Source of the DNA: JBKPDV01 sp046728075
GTDB taxonomy: Bacteria; Acidobacteriota; Thermoanaerobaculia; UBA5066; Gp7-AA6
NCBI GenBank assembly: GCA_046728075.1
Contig: JBKPDV010000034.1
Span: 1-16,463, forward strand
DNA length: 16,463 nt
Reading direction: 5' to 3'
The position numbers and the translations under genes were made by a program. Below are positions 1-8,065 of this stretch, one piece after another (positions within the stretch are counted from its first letter, which is position 1; each line of letters starts with the position of its first letter). The notes under the pieces were generated by a model that saw only the letters and a program-made list of their open reading frames with translations, searched no databases and was not told where the DNA came from.

Positions 1-1545
<1,545 letters not shown>

Positions 1546-1563
1546 TCCCAAGCGAAAACGACA

Positions 1564-1587
1564 AAGCGGCGCCTTCGGGCGCCGTTT
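1564..1587 (+). terminator. Rho-independent terminator of lon
   Basis: A perfect 7-bp GC stem (CGGCGCC at 1567-1573, GGCGCCG at 1578-1584) closes a UUCG tetraloop and is extended by A-T and G-T pairs on both sides. A T-rich tail TTTCCCTTT follows. It lies 18 bases after the lon stop and 38 bases before the next gene, so it probably separates the two transcripts. Confidence 0.85.
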
Positions 1588-1624
1588 CCCTTTGAGGTCC
1601 CGTTTCTTTTCTTGGAGAAGCGCG

Positions 1625-2026
1625 ATGCGTATCGATGGGCGATGCCATTGCGGCCTCGTGACCTACGAGGCCGATATCGATCCGGACCACGTCTCGATCT
1701 GCCACTGCACGGATTGCCAGTCGCTGACCGGATCGCCCTACCGGGTTACGGTGATCTGTTCCGGCGAGCAAATCAGGATCACGGGACGGCTTCCGAAAAT
1801 CTACAGCAAGATCGGCGACAACGGCCGCCCGCGTCATCAGCACTTCTGCGCGGAATGCGGCTCGCCGCTGTTCACCAGCGGCGAGGGCGGTCCGGACGAT
1901 TGGGGGATCCGCTGGGGCAGCATCCGGCAGCGCGGCGAGCTCAAGCCGACGCGGCAGATCTGGTGCCGCTCGGCGGTGCCCTGGATCAACGACCTGGCCG
2001 GATTGCCGGGACGGCCGGGGGATTGA
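1625..2026 (+). CDS. GFA (glutathione-dependent formaldehyde-activating-like) family protein
   Basis: A 133-residue zinc-binding protein of the GFA/CENP-V fold. The family is named after a proposed formaldehyde-glutathione adduct enzyme, but most members have no proven substrate. The zinc ligands are easy to see: C7-x-C9, the C26-H-C28-x-x-C31 cluster and C75-x-x-C78, all in the usual spacing. The ATG at 1625 was chosen because GGAG at 1614-1617 sits 7 bases upstream and the protein then begins with the family-typical MRIDGRCHCG. An in-frame ATG at 1592 would add 11 residues overlapping the terminator region and has no ribosome binding site. The gene stands alone between the lon terminator and tRNA-Val. 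Family assignment is firm; the reaction is unknown. Confidence 0.9.
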   Translation: MRIDGRCHCGLVTYEADIDPDHVSICHCTDCQSLTGSPYRVTVICSGEQIRITGRLPKIYSKIGDNGRPRHQHFCAECGSPLFTSGEGGPDDWGIRWGSIRQRGELKPTRQIWCRSAVPWINDLAGLPGRPGD

Positions 2027-2040
2027 GGCCCGGGGCAACC

Positions 2041-2069
2041 TTGCATCTGACCGTCGTCGGAGGTTAAAC
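2041..2069 (+). promoter_or_regulatory. Possible sigma70-type promoter for tRNA-Val
   Basis: TTGCAT (2041-2046) and TTAAAC (2064-2069) are separated by 17 bases and end about 50 bases before the tRNA. The -35 fits well and the -10 is poor, so this is a guess supported by spacing and position. Confidence 0.35.
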
Positions 2070-2120
2070 AGGCGCGCAAGGGCCTGGTCCCGGTTTTCCG
2101 GGCAGGTCGTGTGCGCGTAA

Positions 2121-2197
2121 GGGCGGTTAGCTCAGCTGGTTAGAGCATCTCGTTTACACCGAGAGGGTCGGGAGTTCGAATCTCTCACCGCCTACCA
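2121..2197 (+). tRNA. tRNA-Val, anticodon TAC
   Basis: The 77-base cloverleaf reads directly from the sequence. The acceptor stem GGGCGGT (2121-2127) pairs with ACCGCCT (2187-2193-equivalent 3' strand), with one G-T pair at the end. The D arm is GCTC/GAGC. The anticodon stem TCTCG/CGAGA carries loop TTTACAC (anticodon TAC, reading GTA/GTG valine codons). The T arm contains GTTCGAA. Discriminator A and the CCA end are encoded in the DNA. Confidence 0.97.
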
Positions 2198-2403
2198 CCG
2201 CCCCTTCCCACCATCTTCCCACGGCGTTTTTTATCGTCCGCCCGATGCCGCGATCGTCCGACGCTGCTGCGATGGCCAGCAGGCTCGTTAGGCCCGCCCG
2301 CCCGCAGCTCGTCGACGACCAGGTCGGCAACGATCAGGTCCCATTTTCTGGAGGGGCCCCTTTTTTCTGTGCATCTGGTCACATCTTTCGACTTTCACCC
2401 CGA

Positions 2404-2425
2404 GTATTCCCGATAACGGTAATAC
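2404..2425. repeat. Inverted repeat / hairpin of unknown role
   Basis: GTATT (2404-2408) and AATAC (2421-2425) plus inner CCG/CGG pair around an ATAA loop, with one C/T mismatch. No T tract follows, so it is not a standard terminator, and no gene starts directly after it. Confidence 0.5.
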
Positions 2426-2547
2426 GCTTCCCCCTAGCTGTGGCAGTCGGGGCACTGTGCATTGCCGAAATCGACGCCGCCAAGACAATTTGGTTTTCGT
2501 GCGCGCCTGAGCCGACGTATTCTTGTGGCTGCTGGGCTGGGGGTTTG

Positions 2548-2682
2548 ATGATGCCGATAAAGGTCGAAGAGAAATCTTCTCGCGCGATTGCGGAGGAGGC
2601 CTTCCACGTGAAGCTTGGCCCGTGGCCGGCTTTCCCGCCGAGCCCGGCGGAGACCGGGCAGGGCAAGCCGGCGACAAGGTAG
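2548..2682 (+). CDS. Possible small protein, 44 residues (weak)
   Basis: An ATG at 2548 (with a second ATG at 2551) opens a 44-codon frame ending in TAG at 2680-2682. The first half is charged (MMPIKVEEKSSRAIAEEAFH) and the second half is rich in Pro and Gly. Third positions are mostly G or C, as in real genes here. The only upstream purine-rich signal is a G run, not a clear Shine-Dalgarno. No family was recognised. It may be a chance frame. Confidence 0.25.
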   Translation: MMPIKVEEKSSRAIAEEAFHVKLGPWPAFPPSPAETGQGKPATR

Positions 2683-2861
2683 GACCGGTCCTGGCTTTGT
2701 TGCCGAGGCTCATGGTGCGAGCGATCGCCCATGGCGGTGGCAGCGGGAAAGCGATCAGCTCTGTGCACAAATGAAACTTATGGCCGCCCTTGTTCGGCCT
2801 CGTTTCCCGACCAGCTTGCCGCCCGTTCTGTTGACTGGGGGCGCGCGAAAGGTGGTGCACC

Positions 2862-2957
2862 ATGCGCGAAGAATTCTCCTCTAGCGGTTTCCTCGCGGTG
2901 ACCGTGGCTGGATTTATTCTGCTTTTTTCCGGCTTGGTCGCTCTCGCAATTAACTAG
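2862..2957 (+). CDS. 31-residue single-pass small membrane protein
   Basis: ATG at 2862 is preceded by AGGTGG (2850-2855) at a 6-base spacing. The frame encodes 31 residues: a short charged head (MREEFSSS) followed by an unbroken hydrophobic helix of about 20 residues (GFLAVTVAGFILLFSGLVAL) and the end AIN. This is the shape of a one-pass membrane microprotein. It is far below normal gene-calling limits. A strong hairpin terminator lies 114 bases downstream. I know no named family for it. Such proteins often modulate a larger membrane complex, but nothing here shows the partner. Confidence 0.6.
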   Translation: MREEFSSSGFLAVTVAGFILLFSGLVALAIN

Positions 2958-3070
2958 TGCCCGCCTGTTCGTTCTGGGGAATCGACCGTGGGCTCAGAGT
3001 GTGCAGGTGGCCTCTGAAAACGAATCGGGCCGCCCGGCAAACCAGTGAAGCTGTCCCTTTTTGGAAAAGG

Positions 3071-3098
3071 AAAACCTCGGCATAGCTGTCGGGGTTTT
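3071..3098 (+). terminator. Hairpin terminator
   Basis: A 12-bp stem (3071-3082 with 3087-3098, two G-T pairs, TAGC loop) begins with AAAACC and ends with GGTTTT, so it can act in both directions. It probably ends the transcript of the small membrane protein upstream. The next gene begins 143 bases further on. Confidence 0.6.
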
Positions 3099-3240
3099 GG
3101 AACGAGCCCGATGCGCGCGGGTTTCTTTCGGCGAAATCGCCACCGAGCGATCAAGCGATCTCACATTCGCATCAGCACAGGAACATCTGTCGGCGCGCCG
3201 CCGTTTTCCTCTTGTCGGAAGACCACAAGGGAAAATCATC

Positions 3241-3588
3241 ATGCGACTTGCAACGATCGGATTGGCGACTGCGCTTGCACTGACAAGCACGTTCGCCCTT
3301 GCACAGGGCGGGGCTGGCGGTTCCGCGGGCGGCGGCTCGACCGCGGGCGGATCGACGGCGACCGGAGGCGCCACAGGTTCAGCCGCGGGCACGACTGGTT
3401 TGGGCACGACCAGTCCGTCAACGGGAACGACGACCGGAAGCGCGCCGAACAGCCTGGGCAACAACGCCGGCAGCGCCGCCGCCGGCGCCAACAGCACCCT
3501 CAATCCGTCGGGGAATAGCTACATCAATACGTCGCCGAGCGGATCGACCCTGGGGCCGAACGGTCCGAGCTCAGGCGTTGGACGCTGA
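3241..3588 (+). CDS. Secreted Gly/Ser/Thr-rich low-complexity protein
   Basis: A 115-residue protein. The first 21 residues form a clear signal peptide (MRLATIGLATALALTSTFALA, cleavage after ALA and before QGG). The mature part consists almost wholly of Gly, Ser, Thr, Ala and Asn with no cysteine and few charges, so it is probably disordered and located in the periplasm or outside the cell. Start: AAGGGA at about 3227-3232 precedes the ATG by 8 bases; upstream in-frame starts would hide the signal peptide. Similar short signal-peptide proteins are common in Bradyrhizobium, but I know of no function. A perfect terminator follows 22 bases after the stop, so it is transcribed alone. Confidence 0.8.
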   Translation: MRLATIGLATALALTSTFALAQGGAGGSAGGGSTAGGSTATGGATGSAAGTTGLGTTSPSTGTTTGSAPNSLGNNAGSAAAGANSTLNPSGNSYINTSPSGSTLGPNGPSSGVGR

Positions 3589-3610
3589 CTACGAAAACCC
3601 CCGGCTGAAT

Positions 3611-3642
3611 ACGAAAACCCCGCCGGAAGGCGGGGTTTTCGT
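3611..3642. terminator. Strong bidirectional terminator
   Basis: A perfect 14-bp stem (3611-3624 with 3629-3642) around a GGAA tetraloop. The outer part is ACGAAAA/TTTTCGT and the inner part is GC. It lies between the secreted protein gene on the plus strand and the PilZ gene on the minus strand and can serve both. The first half, TACGAAAACCCC, also occurs 21 bases earlier at about 3591, as a direct repeat. Confidence 0.9.
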
Positions 3643-3722
3643 CTGACGCGATGCGCGGTTGCCGCGCGGTGTGATTCATTCTCAAGCCATCCGGCCAAAT
3701 CAGCCTCAGCCCAAATTGGCCC

Positions 3723-3744
3723 AAGCCAAGTTAAGCCAAGTTAA
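3723..3744. repeat. Short tandem repeat, 10-bp unit
   Basis: The unit AAGCCAAGTT occurs twice head to tail, plus two bases of a third copy. It lies just beyond the 3' end of the minus-strand PilZ gene, in a stretch otherwise rich in CCAA and TCAG words. Confidence 0.7.
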
Positions 3745-3774
3745 CCCAGTCAGTTCAAGTCAGCTCGCCCAATC

Positions 3775-4029
3775 TCAGAACACGACGCCAATTCGCAGGC
3801 CGCGTCTCCAGGCAGCCCGGCAGCGCTTTCGGGTCGTCCCGTACAGGATCTCAAAGCGCTCAGGAAGCTCGATGTATTTTTCCAGTTGCAGGCACGCGCC
3901 GCCCGGGGAGTAGTCGACCAGCAGGCATTCGATCACGGGGGATTTCGGTCCCGACCCCAGGAATATCTTGGCGGTCTTGGAGATCCTGCCCTCGGGACGC
4001 ATACGCACAAACAATCGCGATTCATTCAT
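3775..4029 (-). CDS. Small PilZ-domain protein
   Basis: An 84-residue protein made of one PilZ domain, the cyclic-di-GMP receptor fold. The two ligand motifs are present: R11-PEG-R15 (RxxxR) and D39-Y-S41-P-G-G44 (D/NxSxxG), so binding of cyclic di-GMP is plausible. No other domain is attached, so it would act as a stand-alone adaptor. ATG at 4029 (minus strand) was chosen; an upstream TTG at 4035 would add only two residues. The ribosome binding site is weak. It faces away from the methyltransferase gene, with a palindrome-rich intergenic region between them. Family confident, target unknown. Confidence 0.85.
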   Translation of the reverse strand: MNESRLFVRMRPEGRISKTAKIFLGSGPKSPVIECLLVDYSPGGACLQLEKYIELPERFEILYGTTRKRCRAAWRRGLRIGVVF

Positions 4030-4090
4030 GACCAAATACTCTACGGCGGACCATTCTCGGCACCCGCAACGGCTTCATTTTTGCCTGCCT

Positions 4091-4102
4091 CGCCTTAAGG
4101 CG
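4091..4102. repeat. Perfect 12-bp palindrome CGCCTTAAGGCG
   Basis: It lies 62 bases upstream of the PilZ start. On the plus strand it extends into a terminator-like form (CCTCGCC TTAA GGCGGG then TTTATTTT), although no plus-strand gene precedes it. It could be an operator or an attenuator. Confidence 0.5.
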
Positions 4103-4114
4103 GGTTTATTTTGT

Positions 4115-4130
4115 CGATCAAATTTGATCG
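4115..4130. promoter_or_regulatory. Perfect 16-bp palindrome, candidate operator
   Basis: CGATCAAATTTGATCG is fully self-complementary. It lies between the PilZ gene (minus) and the methyltransferase gene (plus), 97 bases before the latter. AT-rich centre and length suit a dimeric regulator. The protein that binds it is unknown. Confidence 0.5.
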
Positions 4131-4157
4131 TTGCGCAGCACGCTGAATTTTCGCTTA

Positions 4158-4184
4158 AGACTTTATGACCTGAGACTTTATGAC
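4158..4184. repeat. 12-bp direct repeat, 15-bp period, upstream of the methyltransferase
   Basis: AGACTTTATGAC occurs at 4158-4169 and 4173-4184, 43 bases before the start codon. It may be a paired regulator site or a small duplication. Confidence 0.7.
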
Positions 4185-4226
4185 TCGGTTTTGCGCTGCA
4201 GCAGACCGCGACCCGACAGGACTGAC

Positions 4227-5087
4227 ATGGACACGCCTCTTGGCCACGATCGAAATGCCGACCAGATCGCCTATTGGAACGGGCCCGGAGGCCAGCGCTG
4301 GTCGGACCGGCACGCCGCGCAGGACATCCTCCTGGCGCCGGTCTCGCGGCTTCTGATCGACCGCGCCAGGGCGAGGCCCAGCGAGCGAATCCTCGATGTC
4401 GGCTGCGGTTGCGGGTCGACCTCCAACGCGTTGGCGCGTGAGGTCGCGCCGTCAGGCTTCGTGCTCGGCGTCGACATCTCCGCGCCCATGCTGGCCTTGG
4501 CGCGAGAGCTCGCGCAGAAGGGGCTGCCGCTCGATTTCGCGCTGGCGGACGCGACGGTCTACCCGTTCGAGCCGGAAAGCTTCGATCTCCTGGTGTCGCG
4601 CTTCGGCGTGATGTTTTTCGCCGAGCCCGCGGTCTCGTTTGCCCATATGCGGCGGGCATTGCGGCCGCAGGGGCGCGTGGTTTTCGCCTGCTGGCGCGAG
4701 CCGCGCGACAATCCATGGATGATGGCGCCACTACAGGCGGTCTACAAGCACGTTCCCAAATTGCCGCCGCAGCAACCCGACGACCCCGGGCCGTTCGCCT
4801 TCGCGTCGGAAGAGCGCGTGAACCGCATCCTGAGCGAGGCCGGATACAAGGAGATCGCGATGGAGCGTTGCGATCTCTCGCTCGATGTCGCGATCGGCGG
4901 CGGACTGGAGGCAGCAGTTCGGTCCGCGCTGGAGATCGGGCCTTCCAGCCGCGCGCTGGACGGGCAGCCGCCGGAGGTGCGGGCGGCCGCCGAGGAATCC
5001 ATCCGCGACATGTTCGCGCCCCTGGTGCAGGGCGAGAGCGTGCCGTTGCCGGGCTCGATCTGGATCGTGACCGCGCGGGTGCGTTAG
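4227..5087 (+). CDS. Class I SAM-dependent methyltransferase
   Basis: A 286-residue cytoplasmic methyltransferase of the UbiE/Methyltransf_11 type. The SAM site is clear: motif I ILDVGCGCG at residues 55-63, the acidic ribose-binding residue in GVDIS (D83), LADA at 106-109 and the post-motif RALRPQGRVVFACW. The C-terminal third (KHVPKLPPQQ onward) resembles the part that forms the substrate lid in small-molecule methyltransferases, but the substrate cannot be read from sequence. ATG at 4227 was chosen because AGGA (4218-4221) lies 5 bases upstream and the protein then begins with MDTPLGHDRNADQIAYWNG. The frame is open upstream but without good signals. The gene ends 8 bases from the converging pepT. 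Confidence 0.9.
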   Translation: MDTPLGHDRNADQIAYWNGPGGQRWSDRHAAQDILLAPVSRLLIDRARARPSERILDVGCGCGSTSNALAREVAPSGFVLGVDISAPMLALARELAQKGLPLDFALADATVYPFEPESFDLLVSRFGVMFFAEPAVSFAHMRRALRPQGRVVFACWREPRDNPWMMAPLQAVYKHVPKLPPQQPDDPGPFAFASEERVNRILSEAGYKEIAMERCDLSLDVAIGGGLEAAVRSALEIGPSSRALDGQPPEVRAAAEESIRDMFAPLVQGESVPLPGSIWIVTARVR

Positions 5088-5095
5088 CCTTATTA

Positions 5096-6352
5096 TTAGG
5101 CGGCCCGCTCCTCCCAGATCGTGGCGAGATGAACGATGGTCTGCACCGCTTTTTCCATGTCCTGCCGGCTCACCCATTCCAGGCGCGAGTGGAAGGCGTG
5201 CTCACCGGCAAAGATGTTGGGGCAGGGCAGCCCCATGAACGACAGCCGCGAGCCGTCGGTGCCGCCGCGGATCGAACTTCGCACCGGTGTGAGCCCGGCG
5301 CGGCGGATCGCCTCGATCGCGTAATCGACGGTCTCGGGGTGACGGTCGATCACCTCTTTCATGTTGCGGTACTGCTCCTTGATCTCCATGCGCCAGGTGG
5401 AGCGCGGATAGTCCTTCATCACATCCTTGACGATGCGCTCCAGCAGCGCCTCCTTCTGCTTCAGGCCGGCTTCGGTGAAATCGCGCACGATGAAGCCCAG
5501 CGTCGCCTGTTCCAGCGCGCCGGAAATCCCGATCGGATGCAGAAAGCCCTCGCGGCCTTCGGTGGTTTCCGGCGAGCAGGTGTCCTTGGGCAGGCGGTCG
5601 ACGATGGCGGCCGCGATCTTGATCGCATGCTCCATCCGGCCCTTGGCAAAGCCCGGATGGGTGCTGACGCCTTCGATGATGATGGTGGCGCCATCGGCGG
5701 AAAAGGTCTCGTCCTCGATCGAGCCGGCGCTTTCGCCGTCCATCGTGTAGGCGAAATCGGCGCCGAGCTTCTTCAGGTCGACCATGTCGACGCCGCGGCC
5801 GATCTCCTCGTCCGGGGTGAACAGGATCTTGATCGTGCCGTGCTTCACTTGCGGGTTGTCGATCAGGAACTTCGCAGCGTCCATGATCTCGGCGACACCG
5901 GCCTTGTTGTCGGCCCCGAGCAGCGTGGTGCCGTCGGTGGTGATGATGTCGTTGCCGATCTGGTCCTCAAGCGCCGGATAGTCCGCAGGCCGGATCACCT
6001 GCGCGGGGTCGGCCGGCAGCACGATGTCGCCGCCGCGATAGTTCGCCACGATCTGCGGCTTGACGTTCGCGCCCGTGCAGTCGGGCGACGTGTCCATGTG
6101 CGAGCAGAAGCAGATTACCGGCACTTTCTTAAGGGTGGTGGCCGGAACGGTCGCATAGACATAGCCGTGCGCGTCGAGATGGGCGTCGGCGAGGCCCATA
6201 TCCCTGAGCTCAGCAGCGAGCAGCCGGCCTAGATGCGTCTGCTTCTCGGTGGAGGGGCAGGTTGGGGACGACGAATCCGATTGGGTGTCGATGACGACAT
6301 AGCGCAGGAAGCGCTCGGTTACGGTGTGGTTGAACGCTGAAGCAGAAATCAC
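5096..6352 (-). CDS. pepT: Peptidase T (tripeptide aminopeptidase)
   Basis: A cytoplasmic dinuclear-zinc M20 peptidase that removes the N-terminal residue of tripeptides. It aligns end to end with E. coli PepT (408 residues; here 418). The metal site is intact: H85 and D87 in SHMDTSPDC, bridging D148 in LLGADNKAG, E182-E183 in FTPDEE, D205 in YTMDG, and a C-terminal His in the segment after IRGGTDGSRLSFMGLPCPN. The start is uncertain. GTG at 6350-6352 gives a protein beginning ISASAFNHTVTERFLRYVVIDTQSD, matching family length. The longer frame to 6499 is Arg-rich and unlike the family. No clear Shine-Dalgarno precedes the GTG. The gene is transcribed toward the methyltransferase and is probably monocistronic. 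Confidence 0.93.
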   Translation of the reverse strand: MISASAFNHTVTERFLRYVVIDTQSDSSSPTCPSTEKQTHLGRLLAAELRDMGLADAHLDAHGYVYATVPATTLKKVPVICFCSHMDTSPDCTGANVKPQIVANYRGGDIVLPADPAQVIRPADYPALEDQIGNDIITTDGTTLLGADNKAGVAEIMDAAKFLIDNPQVKHGTIKILFTPDEEIGRGVDMVDLKKLGADFAYTMDGESAGSIEDETFSADGATIIIEGVSTHPGFAKGRMEHAIKIAAAIVDRLPKDTCSPETTEGREGFLHPIGISGALEQATLGFIVRDFTEAGLKQKEALLERIVKDVMKDYPRSTWRMEIKEQYRNMKEVIDRHPETVDYAIEAIRRAGLTPVRSSIRGGTDGSRLSFMGLPCPNIFAGEHAFHSRLEWVSRQDMEKAVQTIVHLATIWEERAA

Positions 6353-6755
6353 AGGCAAACCGCGGGGTTGGGGGATGAGGATGCGGCCGACCCTACAACA
6401 AAAAGCGCTACTTCGGGGCCGCGCGACGCGATGCCTTCGGCGCGCTTTTGGGCGAGTTCCCGATCCTCCAATTGCCGCAGCTCGGCGTTCGAGCGGCATG
6501 GCAGCGGGTCGGCTGCTTTTTCGCCCTGTTTGGCGCTCCCGTCGTTAACAATGGTCGGGGAATGAGGACGCAGCAGCCCTTAGACGATTCGGGGAAGCCC
6601 GGGCCACGCGGCTCGGCCTGCAGATAGGCCGTCCAGATGAGCCATTCTTGCAGCGGGATCGCAAAAGGCTCCGGTAAACAAGGGGATCGGCAATATCCTT
6701 GACTTGGAAAGGTCGCCCCTTTAAGTCCCACCTCTCCGCGGCCTTTCACGCGCAC
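6353..6755. other. Intergenic region between pepT and tRNA-Asp
   Basis: About 400 bases with no credible gene. It must hold the pepT promoter (minus strand), which I could not locate, and the tRNA-Asp promoter near its right end. Frames present on both strands are Arg/Ser-rich chance products. Confidence 0.6.
6699..6726 (+). promoter_or_regulatory. Likely promoter of tRNA-Asp
   Basis: TTGACT (6699-6704) and TTAAGT (6721-6726), 16 bases apart, end 29 bases before the tRNA. The -35 is close to consensus. Confidence 0.5.
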
Positions 6756-6832
<77 letters not shown>

Positions 6833-6950
6833 TCATTTCAAGCACTTAGCAGGGACACTTGGTTCGGCGTCGTCGAGCTTTCACCCCTTGGGTTCCGGGG
6901 CTTCTCCGGGTGCTTCTGGCGCCGCGATCAACGATGAAGGAGTTCGGAGA

Positions 6951-7352
6951 ATGAGCAGGCTCGAACATCCCCGTCCAGAAGGCCTTTTCGAGAACCCGGC
7001 ATTCTCGCAGGTGGTCGTGGCCGTGGGTACGCGCACGATCTACACGGCCGGCCAGGTCTCCATTGACGCGGACGGGAAGCTGGTTGGTCCCGGCGACCTT
7101 GCGGCGCAGACGGCGCAGGTGATGCGAAATGTCGGCTTGGCGCTTGCCGCCGCCGGCGCGAGCTTCGCCGACGTCGTCAAGATCACCACCTATGTCGTGA
7201 ACTACAAGCCGGAGCACCGCGCCGTTGTTGGCAAAGCGCGGGCGCCATTTTTCGCCGGCGGGACACCGCCGGCAAGCACCCTCGTCGGTGTCGCCGCGCT
7301 CGCGCTTCCGGAGTGGCTGGTCGAGATCGAGGCCATAGCCGTGGTCGACTGA
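6951..7352 (+). CDS. RidA/YjgF/YER057c/UK114-family protein, non-canonical
   Basis: A 133-residue protein of the Rid family, trimeric proteins of which the RidA subfamily hydrolyses reactive enamine/imine intermediates from PLP enzymes. Family features: YTAGQVSID near residue 31, QVMRNVGLALAAAGASFADVVKITTYV in the middle and the terminal VEIEAIAVV. The arginine that defines active RidA (PARS in E. coli) is absent: the aligned segment is PPAST with Ser109. This places the protein in another Rid subgroup whose chemistry is not established. Start: AAGGAG (6937-6942) is 8 bases before the ATG. A GGAGA directly abutting the ATG is too close to be used. It is followed by a strong terminator and is likely monocistronic. 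Confidence 0.9.
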   Translation: MSRLEHPRPEGLFENPAFSQVVVAVGTRTIYTAGQVSIDADGKLVGPGDLAAQTAQVMRNVGLALAAAGASFADVVKITTYVVNYKPEHRAVVGKARAPFFAGGTPPASTLVGVAALALPEWLVEIEAIAVVD

Positions 7353-7382
7353 CGCTTGTTTCAAGGCGTCGCGCAACGAAAA

Positions 7383-7400
7383 GGCCGCCCGTGGGCGGCC
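7383..7400. terminator. Bidirectional terminator between the RidA-family gene and the next gene
   Basis: A perfect 8-bp GC stem, GGCCGCCC (7383-7390) and GGGCGGCC (7393-7400), with a very short loop. On the minus strand it is followed by TTTTCGTT, so it is strongest as the terminator of the minus-strand gene; it also ends the RidA-family transcript. Confidence 0.8.
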
Positions 7401-7426
7401 GTCTTGCCTTAAAATCCAAAGAAACC

Positions 7427-7627
7427 TCAGCGGACGACCATCGTGTCCGAGCTTGTCACCACCACCGGCTTGTCGGCCTTGATGACATGGGCCGTGGCTG
7501 TCTGGCTGTAATCCACGTTGCTGCGAGCTGCGATACCGAACGCCGCCACCGTGACGCCCGCCACCAACGCCACAATCACGATCTTCAAATGGGTCGCACG
7601 ATCGGCTGAATGAAATGAATGGTTCAT
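7427..7627 (-). CDS. Small membrane-anchored protein, 66 residues
   Basis: A short polar N-terminus (MNHSFHSADRATHLK) is followed by one hydrophobic helix at about residues 16-34 (IVIVALVAGVTVAAFGIAA) and a polar tail of about 30 residues with many Val, Thr and Lys. The tail would lie in the periplasm if the N-terminus is inside. GGAGG (complement of 7633-7637) sits 5 bases before the ATG, a strong start. Proteins of this layout recur in Bradyrhizobium genomes as hypothetical proteins. The function is unknown. It is transcribed toward the RidA-family gene and shares its terminator. Confidence 0.8.
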   Translation of the reverse strand: MNHSFHSADRATHLKIVIVALVAGVTVAAFGIAARSNVDYSQTATAHVIKADKPVVVTSSDTMVVR

Positions 7628-7867
7628 GTGAGCCTCCAGGGCGCCTAACGACGCCGCTTATTGGTTACAAGAACTACCCCCGCTTTGTTTCAGGCCGGTT
7701 TCGTGGGTTCCCCGAAATGGCTTCGTTGGCCGATTTCGCGGGTCGGTTGCAGGAGCGGGTGTGGCCGCAGGTATCGCGCGGCGGTTTCGAGGCGCGACCT
7801 TGCGGAGACAGTCGCGTCAGGCGAAACTGCTTCCGAACGCCGAAAGCGCCGCTGGGAGGTAAAAGCA

Positions 7868-8065
7868 GTGAAAAAGACCCGCAGGGTCTGCTTTGGGTCG
7901 GTCTCGGCCGCCTGGGCGACCGCGCTCCTCGGCAACCCGGCCCAAGCCGCCGCCGAATTCGACTTCAGGCTGGGCGTCAATACGCCCGATGGCCATCCGC
8001 TGACGCTTCGCCCGTCAGCGCGGCGTTTCTGGACCCGGAGCGAGGGTGAAGTCCTCGGCAAGTGA
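7868..8065 (+). CDS. Small putative secreted protein, 65 residues; possible remnant
   Basis: A GTG start preceded at 8 bases by GGGAGG (7854-7859), one of the best ribosome binding sites in the window. The N-terminus looks like a signal peptide: VKKTRRVCFG, then SVSAAWATALLGNPAQA with possible cleavage after AQA. The mature part is about 38 residues (AAEFDFRLGVNTPDG...). The last 51 bases overlap the end of the TIR gene on the other strand. An export signal with so short a mature part suggests that this is either a genuine small secreted protein or the 5' remnant of a longer gene cut off by arrival of the TIR gene. No family recognised. Confidence 0.45.
   Translation: MKKTRRVCFGSVSAAWATALLGNPAQAAAEFDFRLGVNTPDGHPLTLRPSARRFWTRSEGEVLGK

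Larger units (their letters stand above)
2198..2861. other. Gene-poor stretch after tRNA-Val
   Basis: About 660 bases with no gene I can defend. Overlapping frames exist on both strands but none shows a domain, a credible ribosome binding site and consistent codon use together. It contains a hairpin at 2404-2425, a GGGGCCCC followed by six T (about 2354-2367), and one weak 44-codon candidate at 2548-2682. The 2360-2560 part looks less GC-rich than the flanks. Confidence 0.6.

Noticed and set aside
2350..2370. GGGGCCCC followed by six T as a terminator
   Set aside because: The palindrome has no room for a loop, and no gene ends just upstream.
4715..6232. Plus-strand 505-codon frame
   Set aside because: It is antisense to pepT and overlaps the methyltransferase in another frame; Arg/Gly/Asp-rich composition typical of GC-rich shadow frames.
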